Shown here: positions 18,588-27,457 of the stretch, piece by piece
How positions within the stretch are numbered: the stretch's first letter is position 1
Layout of the letters: each line of letters opens with the position of its first letter
From: Palsa-506 sp963836355
Lineage (GTDB): Bacteria > Actinomycetota > Actinomycetes > Streptosporangiales > Streptosporangiaceae
DNA: 64,000 bases
Direction: 5' to 3'
Assembly (NCBI GenBank): GCA_963836355.1
Contig: CAWIJO010000010.1
Span: 310,001-374,000 of the forward strand
The notes under the pieces: model-generated
What the model was told of the DNA's origin: nothing
Database searches by the model: none
Seen by the model: the letters and a program-made list of their open reading frames with translations, nothing else
Position numbers and translations under genes: made by a program

Positions 18588-19550
18588 ATGACCGAGCAGC
18601 ACAACGGCCGCACGCTCGGCTGGCTGGGTACCGGCCGGATGGGCGCGGAGCTAGTCCGCCGGCTCCTCGCGGCCGACTGCGACGTGGCGGTCTACAACCG
18701 GACCAAGGCCAAGGCCGAGCCGCTCGCCGAGGCCGGCGCCAAGATCGCGGACACGGCCGCCGAGCTGGCCGGCCGGGACATCGTGTTCGTTACCGTAGGC
18801 ACCTCCCAGGACTTGATCGACGCGCTGACCGGTCCCGCCGGGGTGCTGTCATCCGGCCAGGCGCCGGGCATCGTGGTTGACTGCTCGACCATCTCGGCCG
18901 ACGCATCGCGGCAGGTCCGAGCGGAGCTGGCGGCGCGGGGGACGGTGCTCCTCGCCGCGCCGGTGATGGGCAACCCCAGGGTCGCCAGGGCCGGGCTGAC
19001 CCTGGCGGTGTCCGGCCCGCGGGCCGCGTTCGATGCCGCGCGGCCCTACCTGGACCTGCTTGGCGCCGGGGCGACCTATGTCGGCGAGGGCGAGCTAGCC
19101 CGGATCGTGAAGCTCTGCCACAACCTCTTCCTCGGCGTGGTGATCCAGTCGCTGGCCGAGGTGACGATCCTGGCGCAGAAGAGCGGCGTCAGCAGGCAGG
19201 CGCTGCTGGCCTGCCTCAACGACAGCGTGATGGGCTCGGCGTTCACCAGGTACAAGACCCCGGCGCTGGTGAACCTCGACTTCCACGCCACCTTCACGGC
19301 AGAGCTGCTGCGCAAGGACTTCGATCTGGGCCTGGCCGCCGCGCGCGAGCGGGAGGTACCGCTGCCGGTAGCATCCCTCGTGCACCAGCTGGTGCAGAGC
19401 CTCGTCGGGCACGGCCTCGGCCAGGCCGACTTCGCCGCGCTGCTGACGCTGCAGGCGCAGTCGGCGGGCCTGGAACTGGTCAGCGAGAACGCCGAAGTAA
19501 CTGACGGACTCGGCCCCGGCGGCCACGCCGGGGGCGGGGAACCCTCGTGA
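18588..19550 (+). CDS. NAD(P)-dependent beta-hydroxyacid dehydrogenase (HIBADH family)
   Basis: 320 residues from MTEQHNGRTLGWLGTGRMGA. N-terminal Rossmann fold with GWLGTGRMG, NRTKAKAEPLAEAGA, the substrate-site IVVDCSTISADASRQ, then the helical C-terminal domain with the catalytic Lys in ELARIVKLCHNLFLGVVIQS. It should oxidise a 3-hydroxy acid, or reduce the semialdehyde, with NAD(P). It is the first gene of the operon with the ABC importer, amidohydrolase and flavoenzyme, so it probably works on an intermediate of the imported compound. An upstream in-frame start exists at 18525 but lies in the operator region. Confidence 0.9.
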   Translation: MTEQHNGRTLGWLGTGRMGAELVRRLLAADCDVAVYNRTKAKAEPLAEAGAKIADTAAELAGRDIVFVTVGTSQDLIDALTGPAGVLSSGQAPGIVVDCSTISADASRQVRAELAARGTVLLAAPVMGNPRVARAGLTLAVSGPRAAFDAARPYLDLLGAGATYVGEGELARIVKLCHNLFLGVVIQSLAEVTILAQKSGVSRQALLACLNDSVMGSAFTRYKTPALVNLDFHATFTAELLRKDFDLGLAAAREREVPLPVASLVHQLVQSLVGHGLGQADFAALLTLQAQSAGLELVSENAEVTDGLGPGGHAGGGEPS

Positions 19551-19629
19551 GCTGCGCGGCTCACCATCCGCGGCTGGCCGGGCCGCCGGCCGGTCATCTC
19601 ATCCGTTATCAATCGGAAGGAGGACCGGG

Positions 19630-20896
19630 ATGAGCCCACACCGCACCCGGTTCTTGTCTCTCGGCGCCGCGGCCGCGGCCGCTGCCATGCTCGCCGCCTG
19701 CAGCAGCAGCGGCAGCCCCAGCTCCAGCTCCAGTTCTCCGGCCGCGACCAAGGCGCCGATCACGATCGGCGCATCCGTGTCGCTGACCGGCGACTTCTCC
19801 GCCGACGGCCAGGCCTTCAAGCGCGGCTACCAGCTGTGGGCGGCCGACGTCAACCGCGCGGGCGGGCTGCTCGGCCGCCAGGTCAAGCTGACCTTCCTGG
19901 ACGACAAGAGCGACCCGACCCAGGGCAGCACGAACGTCCAGCAGCTGATCAGCTCCGACCACGTGAATCTCCTCTTCGGCCCGTTCTCGTCACTGATCAC
20001 CGGGCCGACCGCGTCGGTCGCCGCCCGGTACGGGTTCGCGATGATCGAGGGCGCCGGCGGCGCTCCGGCGGTCTTCAACACCCCGTCCAATAAGGCCAGG
20101 CACAACGTGTTCGACGTGAGCTACCCGATCGTGGCCCAGTACGATCCGCTGGTCACCTGGATCAAGTCGCTGCCAGGCCGGCCAGCGGCCGACGACCGCG
20201 GCCTACCCGATCATCGACAACCCGTTCACGATCCCGCCAGAGTGGCGTGCCAAGCGGCTGCTGGCGGGGGCTGGGGTCAGGAGCCTCTATGCCAAGGTCA
20301 TTCCCGCCGAAGCGCCCGACTACCGGGCCGCCGCCGACCAGGTGGCCGCGACCGGCGCCCAGGTCGTGCTGCTCGGCTCCGTGGACGTGCCGACCGTCAA
20401 TGCGTTCATGAAGGCGTTCCAGCAGCAGCACTACAACCCAAAGATCTTCGCCGCCACCGCCGGCCCGGACCAGGGCGGCGCGTTCCTCAGCGCGGTCGGC
20501 AAGGCCAACGCCAACGGCGTCATGACGGCAAACGGCTGGTACGGCGGCTACCGCAACGCGGCGAGCCAGGCCATGGTGGCCGAATACATCGCGAAGTACG
20601 GCGGCACCGCCTCCGACATCAACTCCGACGTCGCCGAGGCCTACTCGGTGGGGCAGGTGGCGGCGCAGGCCGTTAAGGCCACCAGCGGCACCGACAACGC
20701 CAAGATCATCAGCTACCTGCACAGCGGGGCCACGCTGGCCAGCGTGCAGGGCCCGGTGCAATTCAACTCGCTGGGCGAGAACATCAAGCCGGTGGTGTTC
20801 GTTTTCCAGTGGCAGAACGGCAAGTACAACCAGGTGCTCCCGGAGGGAGCAGCCGGCTCGGTTCCCATCCAGTTCCCCAAGCCGGCCTGGCCGTAG
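19630..20896 (+). pseudogene. livK: Branched-chain-type ABC substrate-binding lipoprotein, frameshifted near 20178
   Basis: A strong AAGGAGG precedes ATG 19630. The signal peptide ends in a lipobox (AAMLAACSSSG), then a Ser-rich linker and a Peripla_BP_6 domain: ITIGASVSLTGDFSADGQAF, LISSDHVNLLFGPFSSLITG. After TWIKSLP an extra G at 20175-20181 shifts the frame. The other frame reads PTTAAYPIIDNPFTIPPEWR and continues through VLLGSVDVPTVNAFMKAF to FPKPAWP at 20896. Rejoined it is about 421 residues, normal for an importer receptor anchored outside the membrane. It sits ahead of livHMGF. The ligand is unknown; relatives bind amino acids, amides or aromatic acids. Confidence 0.85.
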
Positions 20897-20901
20897 CCGG
20901 A

Positions 20902-20919
20902 CTTGCCCTAGCGGGCAAG
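20902..20919. terminator. Stem-loop between livK and livH
   Basis: Perfect 7-bp stem cttgccc/gggcaag with a tagc loop, five bases after the livK stop. There is no T-run. Such intercistronic hairpins often stabilise the abundant binding-protein message relative to the permease genes. Confidence 0.5.
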
Positions 20920-20956
20920 CAGGTCACGGAGTAGCACGGAGCATCGCGGAGGCGGC

Positions 20957-21835
20957 ATGGGCAGAGAAATCTACCGGGCGGTCGCCGACGGGATCCTCGG
21001 CGGCGGCGTGTACGCGCTGATGGCGGTCGGGCTGACGCTGATCTTCGGCGTGCTCGACATCATCAACATCGCGCAGGGCATTCTCGTCGTGCTGGCCGCC
21101 TACCTCAGCTCCGTGCTCTCCGTGCACCTGCACCTGGATCTCTTCACCGGCCTGCTGGTCACGATCCCGGTGATGTTCGTCGTCGGGGTCGCCATCCAGG
21201 TCCTGTTCATGCGCCGGCTGCGCGGCCGCGAGCGGACCTCGATGTCGCTGCTGGCGAGCTACGCCGTGATGATCATCATCGAGGGGATCCTGTATCTGGG
21301 CTTCGGCCCGGACTACGTGTCGCTGAACGCCTGGTACGTCACCTCGACCGTCCGGGTGTTCGGGTTCTACCTGCCTTACATCTACCTGTTCGGCTTCGGC
21401 CTGGCGATGGCCCTGGTGGCGGGACTGTATCTGATGCTGTACCGGACGAAATTCGGCCGCAGCCTGCGCGCCACCATGCAAGATCAGGTGGCCGCCCGGC
21501 TGATCGGCATCGACGTCAACCGGGTGGCCGCGCTCGCCTTCGGGATCGGGGTCGGGGTTACCGCGGTAGGCGGGATGGTGTTCGGCGCCACTACCACTTT
21601 CAACCCCAACAGCGGCTACGACCTGATCTCCCGGCTGCTTGCCATTATCATCCTCGGCGGCCTCGGCAGCATCGGCGGCGCGCTCGCGGCGGCCGTCTTC
21701 ATGACGACGGTGGAGGCCATCGTCAACATCTGGTCGCCAACCTGGTCCGTGGTCGTGTTCTACGCAGCTCTCGTGGTCGTGCTCACCTTCCGGCCGAATG
21801 GCCTGTTCGGCCGCAGCACGGTGCGGGCGCAATGA
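20957..21835 (+). CDS. livH: Branched-chain amino-acid-type ABC permease LivH
   Basis: 292-residue inner-membrane permease with about eight hydrophobic helices. LivH hallmarks: GGGVYALMAVGLTLIFGVLD, IINIAQGILVVLAAYLS, and the EAA-like loop RATMQDQVAARLIGIDVNRV before GGLGSIGGALAAAVFMTTVE. GGAGG lies 7 bases before the ATG. It pairs with LivM; the 3' end overlaps livM by 4 bases (ATGA). Confidence 0.92.
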   Translation: MGREIYRAVADGILGGGVYALMAVGLTLIFGVLDIINIAQGILVVLAAYLSSVLSVHLHLDLFTGLLVTIPVMFVVGVAIQVLFMRRLRGRERTSMSLLASYAVMIIIEGILYLGFGPDYVSLNAWYVTSTVRVFGFYLPYIYLFGFGLAMALVAGLYLMLYRTKFGRSLRATMQDQVAARLIGIDVNRVAALAFGIGVGVTAVGGMVFGATTTFNPNSGYDLISRLLAIIILGGLGSIGGALAAAVFMTTVEAIVNIWSPTWSVVVFYAALVVVLTFRPNGLFGRSTVRAQ

Positions 21836-22872
21836 GCTCCCGCGCCGCCTTGCAGTGGGGCCTGGTCGCGGCCGGGGCGGCGATCGCCGCGGTCTTCCCG
21901 CTGGTCTTCACGAGCCCCCTGGTGACCCAGATCGCCGTCGACACGCTGATCTTCGCCGGGGCTACGGCCGCCTGGAACATCTTCTCCGGCTACAGCGGCT
22001 ACATCTCGCTCGGGCACGCGGTGTTCTTCGGGGCCGGCGCTTACACGGCCGGGGTGGCTGCCCAGGACTGGCAGATCAGCGGCGCCGCGGAGTTCCTGCT
22101 GCTGCCGCTTGGCGGCGCGGTGGCGGCACTGATCGCGGTGCCATTCGGGCTGATCGCGCTGCGGGTTCGCCGGCACACGTTCGTGGTGGTCACGATCGCG
22201 GTGTTCTTCATCTTCCAGCTGATGGCGTACAACCTGACGGTTACCGGCGGCACCGTCGGGATCAACGCGCCATTCCTGGGCTGGACGCCGGACACGTACA
22301 ACAACCCGTTCTACTACCTCGCGCTCATCATCGCGGCCGGCACCACGGCGCTGTCCTGGCTGATCCGCCGGTCCAGGTTCGGGCTGCAGCTGCGGGCAAT
22401 CAGGGATGACGAGGACCGTGCCCGCGGCCTCGGCGTGCGCGCCATGCGGGTGAAGCTGACCGCCTTCGTGGTCTCGGCGGTGGTGATGGGCCTGATCGGG
22501 GCCTTGTGGCTGTTCTTCATCGTCCAGGTGCTGCCGCAGTACGGCTTCGACCCGCTACTCGACCTGTCGATTGCGCTGATGGCCTTCCTCGGCGGGCTCG
22601 GCCGGGTAGCGGGCCCGCTGATCGGGGCGCTGCTGCTGGAGCCCGGGCAGCAGTACCTGACGCTGCATCTCACCAATTCCTATCTGAGCGAGATCATCCT
22701 GGGAGCGCTGTTCCTGCTGGTGATCATGTTCCTGCCGCGGGGGATCCTGCCGTTCGCCGAGGAGCGGCTGGCGGCCTGGCGGGGCCGCCGGGACCGGGCC
22801 GCTGATACCGGCCCCGGCGAGCAGCCGGGCTGGCAGCGGGTACCGGCCCAGGGCGCCGGGGAGGCCCGGTGA
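21832..22872 (+). CDS. livM: Branched-chain amino-acid-type ABC permease LivM
   Basis: 346 residues, multi-spanning. Motifs: AWNIFSGYSGYISLGHAVFF (LivM signature), GLQLRAIRDDEDRARGLGVR (cytoplasmic coupling loop) and MAFLGGLGRVAGPLIGALLL. The C-terminus is a polar tail of about 40 residues. It starts inside the livH stop (ATGA) and its stop overlaps the livG GTG (GTGA). Confidence 0.92.
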   Translation: MSSRAALQWGLVAAGAAIAAVFPLVFTSPLVTQIAVDTLIFAGATAAWNIFSGYSGYISLGHAVFFGAGAYTAGVAAQDWQISGAAEFLLLPLGGAVAALIAVPFGLIALRVRRHTFVVVTIAVFFIFQLMAYNLTVTGGTVGINAPFLGWTPDTYNNPFYYLALIIAAGTTALSWLIRRSRFGLQLRAIRDDEDRARGLGVRAMRVKLTAFVVSAVVMGLIGALWLFFIVQVLPQYGFDPLLDLSIALMAFLGGLGRVAGPLIGALLLEPGQQYLTLHLTNSYLSEIILGALFLLVIMFLPRGILPFAEERLAAWRGRRDRAADTGPGEQPGWQRVPAQGAGEAR

Positions 22873-23640
22873 CCGCCCTGCTGCGCGCCGAGGGCGTGAC
22901 CAAGGCCTTCGGCGGGGTGCAGGCGCTCGGCGGCTGCACGGTCGAGGTCGAGCGGGGCAGCATCACCGGGCTGATCGGGCCGAACGGATCCGGGAAGACC
23001 ACGCTGTTCAATGTGATCACCGGGTATCAGCGGCTGGACGCCGGCCAGGTGTACGTCGACGGCACGCCGATCACGAACGCGCCGCCGCAGCGGGTATTCG
23101 CCCTCGGCATCGGCCGGACCTTCCAGCTGACCCGGATCTTCCCCACCCTCACGGTGATGGAGAACATGCTCGTCTCGGCCCAGCACACTAGCCGCGGCCG
23201 GGCCAGGAATCGCAACCCGCTGGCCAGGGCGGGCGGCGCCGCGGACCGGCTGCATGCGATGGAACTGCTGGACTTCCTCGGCATCGCCGGGCACGCGGCG
23301 GAGCTGGCCGGAACGCTGTCTTACGGCCAGCGCAAGCTGCTCGAGCTCGCCTACGTGCTGGTCGCCGACCCCGCGATCGTACTGCTCGACGAGCGCCGGC
23401 GGGGTGAACCCGTCGCTGATCAACCACATCAGCTCCCGGATCCGGGAGCTGAACGCGGCCGGGCGGACCTTCCTCATCGTCGAGCACAACATGGATTTCG
23501 TGATGGGCATCTGCGGGCGCATCGCGGTCCTTGACTACGGCACGGTCGTCGCCACCGGGCCGCCCGACGTCATCAGGGCGGACCCCAAGGTGCTTGACGC
23601 CTACCTCGGCACGACCGAAGACGACGATGACGCCGGCTGA
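22869..23640 (+). pseudogene. livG: ABC transporter ATP-binding protein LivG, frameshifted near 23394
   Basis: Starts on GTG 22869 (TALLRAEGVTKAFGGVQALG). Walker A IGPNGSGKTTLFNVI, Q-loop region GIGRTFQLTRIF and signature LSYGQRKLLELAY are all present. At Walker B the frame reads IVLLDE and then breaks: family members have Pro-Ala-Gly-Gly next, and the AGGVNPSLINHIS continuation is found in another frame, consistent with a 2-base (CG) deletion at 23393-23397. The remainder (TFLIVEHNMDFVMGICGRIA, including the switch His) ends at 23640. Repaired length is about 257 residues. Functional loss, if real, would disable the importer. Confidence 0.85.
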
Positions 23641-23644
23641 GCCC

Positions 23645-24391
23645 ATGCCACCGGGCGACGCGCTGGTGCTGGACGGGGTGGTGGCCGGCTACGGCGGCGG
23701 CGACGTGCTGCACGGGGTATCGCTGAGCGTGCCAGCGGGGGCGATCACCTGCATCGTCGGGCCCAACGGAGCGGGCAAGTCGACGCTGCTCGCGACGATC
23801 AGCGGGCTGCTGCGGCCGCGGCGCGGCAGCATCACGCTGCGCGGCGAGCCGCTGGCGGGCAAGAGCCCGCGCCAGATCCTGGATCTGGGCATGGTGCATG
23901 TGCCGCAGAACCACAGCCTGTTCCGCGACATGACGGTCCGCGAGAACGTCGAGCTCGGCGGCTACATCATCAAGGACCGCTCGCTGCTTGCCCGCAGGCT
24001 GGCGCAGATCGAGGAGATGTTCCCGCAAGTGGCGGCGTGGGCGGCGAAGAAGGCCGGCAGCCTGTCCGGCGGGGAGCAGCGGCTGGTGGAATTCGCCCGC
24101 TGCCTGATGCTCGACCCGTCCGTGATCATCTTGGACGAGCCGTCGATGGGCCTGTCGCCGAAGGTGCTGAAGTCCGTATTCGGCGCGGTCGCGATGATGA
24201 ACGCGAGCGGCAAGACCGTGCTGCTCGTCGAGCAGAACGCGCGGGCCGGCCTGCGGCTGTCCAGCCACGGCGTGGTGCTGGAAAACGGCCGGGTGCGGCT
24301 GGCAGGCTCCGGCCGGGAGGTACTTGATCATCCCGAGATCGGCGCGCTCTACCTCGGCGGCGCGGTGCCGCCCGGCCGGGGCCCGGCTTGA
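23645..24391 (+). CDS. livF: ABC transporter ATP-binding protein LivF
   Basis: 248 residues. Walker A VGPNGAGKSTLLATI, VPQNHSLFRDMTVRENVELG (Q-loop), signature SLSGGEQRLVEFARCL, Walker B VIILDEPSMGLSPKVLKS and switch VLLVEQNARAGLRLS. An ATG at 23627, overlapping livG, is an equally possible start (six extra residues). The stop TGA at 24389 overlaps the ATG of the amidohydrolase gene and lies in the first unit of a 21-bp tandem repeat. Confidence 0.92.
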   Translation: MPPGDALVLDGVVAGYGGGDVLHGVSLSVPAGAITCIVGPNGAGKSTLLATISGLLRPRRGSITLRGEPLAGKSPRQILDLGMVHVPQNHSLFRDMTVRENVELGGYIIKDRSLLARRLAQIEEMFPQVAAWAAKKAGSLSGGEQRLVEFARCLMLDPSVIILDEPSMGLSPKVLKSVFGAVAMMNASGKTVLLVEQNARAGLRLSSHGVVLENGRVRLAGSGREVLDHPEIGALYLGGAVPPGRGPA

Positions 24392-24449
24392 TGGTCGATG
24401 TGCCCGGCTTGATGGTCGATGTGCCCGGCTTGATGGTCGATGTGCCCGG
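24387..24449. repeat. 21-bp tandem repeat triplicating a TGATG stop/start junction
   Basis: Three perfect copies of a 21-bp unit (cttgatggtcgatgtgcccg plus one g), followed by a diverged fourth (cttggtcgtcgatgtgcac). Each copy contains TGATG. The first supplies the livF stop and the first ATG of the next gene; the second and third supply in-frame ATGs at 24412 and 24433. The encoded N-terminus is Met-Val-Asp-Val-Pro-Gly-Leu repeated. Confidence 0.92.
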
Positions 24450-25461
24450 CTTGGTCGTCGATGTGCACTGCCACGTGATCGTGGCGGAGATGACGACGAC
24501 CGCAGTGCCAGCCGACTGGCGCCCCGCCGTCAGCCGCCCCACGGCCGGCCGCGCTGGCAGCGGCCAGGTCGTCACGTTCCGCGGCCGGGAACTCCGCTCG
24601 ACCGTCGCCGAGTTCAGTGACATCGACGTGATGATCGCCGAGGCGGCCGCGGGGGGAGTTGACCACCTGCTGCTCTCGCCGTGGATCATGCTGGTGCCGA
24701 CCGAGGCGGACCTGGCTGACGCCATCGGAGTCTGCCGGGTGCAGAACGAGGCGCTGGCCCGCGCCGCGGCCGGCCGCCGGGTCAGCGCGCTCGGCGCGGT
24801 TCCGTTGCAGGACGCGGCCGCCGCCGCGGCCGAGCTCGCCGGGCTGATGCGGCTGCCCGGGATGTGCGGCGCGGAGGTGCCGGCCAGCGTCCAGGGCAGC
24901 TACCTCGGGGATGACCGGTTCCTGCCGTTCTGGGAGGCCGCTGAGGCGACCAGGGCCCTGATCTTCGTGCATCCCACCACCCGGGGCTTCGGGCTGCCCG
25001 CGCTGGCCGACTACTACCTGTGGAACTCGGCCGGGAACCCGCTGGAGACCACCGTGACGGCCGCGCACCTGGCCGCGGCCGGTGTGCTTGAGCGATTTCC
25101 CGGCCTGCGCATCCTGCTGGCACACGGCGGCGGCGGGCTGCTCGCCATCCGCGGCCGGCTGCGCCGCGCGTTCGCCGCCAGGCCGGAGGCTAGGGCGCGG
25201 GCAGCGGCCGGGCCGGACGAGTCGCTGCGCCGGTTCTACTACGACACCGTGACCCACGATCAGGCGCTGCTCGCCGACCTCGTCGGCTATGCCGGGGATG
25301 AGCATGTGCTGCTCGGCTCGGACCGGCCGTTCGACATGGGCAGCGACCAGCCGGGCGAGGAGGTCAGGGCGCTGCGGCTGGCCGCGGCGGCGCAGCACCG
25401 CATACGCGGCGGCAATGCCGCCCGGCTGCTCGGCCTGCGCGGTCCCTGGACCGGGACATGA
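24391..25461 (+). CDS. Amidohydrolase family protein (ACMSD-like)
   Basis: 356 residues from the first ATG. The real fold begins at VVDVHCHVIVAEM, with the His-x-His metal site of amidohydrolase-2 (aminocarboxymuconate-semialdehyde decarboxylase-like) enzymes. Other family elements: HLLLSPWIMLVPTE, ALIFVHPTTRGF (metal His), RILLAHGGGGLLAIRGRLRR and HVLLGSDRPFDMGSDQP (catalytic Asp). Relatives decarboxylate or hydrolyse aromatic ring-cleavage products. The three tandem starts mean the true N-terminus could be at 24391, 24412 or 24433. The last ATG needs the fewest extra residues. Translationally coupled to livF upstream and to the flavoenzyme downstream (ATGA). Confidence 0.88.
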   Translation: MVDVPGLMVDVPGLMVDVPGLVVDVHCHVIVAEMTTTAVPADWRPAVSRPTAGRAGSGQVVTFRGRELRSTVAEFSDIDVMIAEAAAGGVDHLLLSPWIMLVPTEADLADAIGVCRVQNEALARAAAGRRVSALGAVPLQDAAAAAAELAGLMRLPGMCGAEVPASVQGSYLGDDRFLPFWEAAEATRALIFVHPTTRGFGLPALADYYLWNSAGNPLETTVTAAHLAAAGVLERFPGLRILLAHGGGGLLAIRGRLRRAFAARPEARARAAAGPDESLRRFYYDTVTHDQALLADLVGYAGDEHVLLGSDRPFDMGSDQPGEEVRALRLAAAAQHRIRGGNAARLLGLRGPWTGT

Positions 25462-27011
25462 CCGGGATCTTCGACGTGGTGGTGGCCGGGGCTGGCCACA
25501 ACAGCCTGGTCGCGGCCGCATACCTGGCCAGGGCCGGGCTGCGGTGCGTGGTGCTCGAGGCCGGGGCCGACATCGGCGGGGACACCAGCTCGGCGGAGCT
25601 GACCGTGCCCGGCTTCCGGCATGACAGCTGCTCGACGGCGCACAACCTGATCCAGGGCGGCCCGATCATCCGCGACGACGAGCTGGAGCTGGCCGCCCAT
25701 GGCCTGGAGTACCTGCATCCGGATCCCGTCGTGCACGTCCCGTTCCCGGACGGCGAATGGCTGACCATGTGGCGCGACGAGGACCGGACGGCCGCCGAAT
25801 TCGCCAGGTTCTCCGCCCGGGATGCGGCCGCCTACCGCCGGATGATGGCCGAGTACGCGGTGGTCGCGCCCGTCCTCACCCGCCGCCGGTATACCCCGGC
25901 CGCCCGTGGCGAGCCGCTCAGCCGGGCGCTGGCCGGCCAGCCGGGTAACGCCCGGTGGCTGCGCGCTGACGCGATGTCCGCCTGGGATGTCATCCGCGAG
26001 CAGTTCGAGGACGACCATGTCCGGGCGTTCATGCTGTGGATGTCGTTCATGACGATGCAGCCGCCGGACCGCCCTGGCACCGGCCTGCTCGCCTACTCGC
26101 TGGCGTACGGCAGGCAGCGGCACAGCTGGACGCTGCCGCGCGGTGGCTCGGCGGCGCTGCCCAGCGCGCTGGCCCGGGTGATCGAGGGCCATGGCGGCGT
26201 CATCGTCACCGGCGCGCGGGTAACGGCGCTGGTGCTGGAGCGCGGACGGTGCGCGGGCGTCGAGACGGCAGCGGGGGAGCGGTACCTGGCGGCCCGCGCG
26301 GTGCTGTCCACGATCCACGTCAAGCACCTGGTCAAGATGGCGCCCGAGCGGGCCTGGGGCGCGGATTTCCTGGCCGGGGTGCGGACCTGGCGGCCGGGTA
26401 TCTCGATGTTCGTCACGCACTACGCGGTGCGCCGCGCGCCGCGCTTCCCGGCGGGCGGCGGAGCGGTCCAGCCGGCCGCGGCCGGTACGCCGCAGTCGGC
26501 CCGGCGGATGCTGCGGCTGGCGGCCGACTTCTTCGCCGGGCGGATCGCCGACGACGATCCCGTTCTGCTCGTGCTGTGCCCGACCGCCGCCGATCCGTCC
26601 AGGGCGCCGGATGGCCAGCACACCCTCAAGGTCGTGGGCTTCCAGCCCTACGAACTGCCGGACGGGCCGGCCCGCTGGGACGATCGCAAGGACCAGGTCG
26701 CCGCGGCTAACCTCGCCCAGTTGCGCCGGTACGCGCCGGGCCTTACCGACGACGTCATCCTCGGGTCGTCGGTGCACAGCCCGCTGGATCTGGAGCGGAT
26801 GAACTCCCATAACTGGCACGGCTCCTGCCATGGCGGCGAGGCCGGATCGCCCGGGCGGGCCGGTTACCGGATGCCGATCCCCGGGCTCTACCAGACGGGC
26901 GCGACCACTTACCCGGGCGGGTCGGTCTCCGGCGCGCCCGGCCGTAACGCCGCGGCGGTCATGCTCGCCGATCTGGGCAGCAGCCTCGCCGCGGCGATAG
27001 CCGCAGGGTGA
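25458..27011 (+). CDS. Phytoene-desaturase-like FAD oxidoreductase
   Basis: 517 residues. N-terminal dinucleotide-binding motif VVVAGAGHNSLVAAAYLARA followed by VVLEAGADIGGDTSSAEL; a second FAD/substrate-domain motif LPRGGSAALPSALARVIEGH; and the C-terminal FAD contact YQTGATTYPGGSVSGAPGRN. This is the CrtI/PDS-like amine oxidase superfamily. Members outside carotenoid clusters have varied or unknown substrates, and no carotenoid genes are nearby. It closes the operon, starting within the amidohydrolase stop (ATGA). A desaturation or dehydrogenation of the imported compound or a product is the inferred role. Confidence 0.88.
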   Translation: MTGIFDVVVAGAGHNSLVAAAYLARAGLRCVVLEAGADIGGDTSSAELTVPGFRHDSCSTAHNLIQGGPIIRDDELELAAHGLEYLHPDPVVHVPFPDGEWLTMWRDEDRTAAEFARFSARDAAAYRRMMAEYAVVAPVLTRRRYTPAARGEPLSRALAGQPGNARWLRADAMSAWDVIREQFEDDHVRAFMLWMSFMTMQPPDRPGTGLLAYSLAYGRQRHSWTLPRGGSAALPSALARVIEGHGGVIVTGARVTALVLERGRCAGVETAAGERYLAARAVLSTIHVKHLVKMAPERAWGADFLAGVRTWRPGISMFVTHYAVRRAPRFPAGGGAVQPAAAGTPQSARRMLRLAADFFAGRIADDDPVLLVLCPTAADPSRAPDGQHTLKVVGFQPYELPDGPARWDDRKDQVAAANLAQLRRYAPGLTDDVILGSSVHSPLDLERMNSHNWHGSCHGGEAGSPGRAGYRMPIPGLYQTGATTYPGGSVSGAPGRNAAAVMLADLGSSLAAAIAAG

Positions 27012-27133
27012 TGCGCAAAGTCGTGGCGCGGTGACGGCTGGGACCGGTGGCGGGGTTCGGGCGGAGGTGATCACGATCTGGTAGCTTCGGCGCGTCGTGC
27101 CCGGTAGCGCACCGGGGCTCCGCTAGGAGTGCT

Positions 27134-27367
27134 GATTGTCTACGATCCGCACTGGGCATCGAGTCTCTGCACTGGCTGCGCGACATGGACTTCGACGAAG
27201 ACCGCTCCCAGCTCTGCCGGGGCTCAGCACCGCAGATCATGGCCGGCATCAGGAACCTCGCCATCGGGCTGATCCACGCCAGCGGCCGCACCAAGATCGC
27301 CCCGACACTGCGCTGGGTAGCACGCAAACCCACCCGCGCCCTGATATTCCTCTGCCAATCCACCTGA
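27134..27367 (+). pseudogene. ISAs1-family transposase, C-terminal remnant
   Basis: The open stretch reads SALGIESLHWLRDMDFDEDR, SQLCRGSAPQIMAGIRNLAI and GLIHASGRTKIAPTLRWVAR, ending FLCQST-stop. This is the conserved C-terminus of DDE transposases of the ISAs1 type (glycine-Ile-Glu-x-Leu-His followed by the Arg-Asn-Leu-Ala-Ile motif). About 75 residues remain; the catalytic core is gone and the base composition is lower in GC than the neighbours. I saw no terminal inverted repeats. Confidence 0.75.
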
Positions 27368-27457
27368 CTAGTGCCGCGACCGGTAACGCTTGCCCTCTTT
27401 GGCGACTGCCTCGGAATTAGGGAAGACTCGGGGCGGCGGGGACGAGGGAGGACCTGA

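Noticed and set aside
25458..27011. Carotenoid biosynthesis gene (crtI)
   Set aside because: Only the general FAD oxidoreductase motifs match, and no phytoene synthase, cyclase or prenyl transferase gene is nearby.
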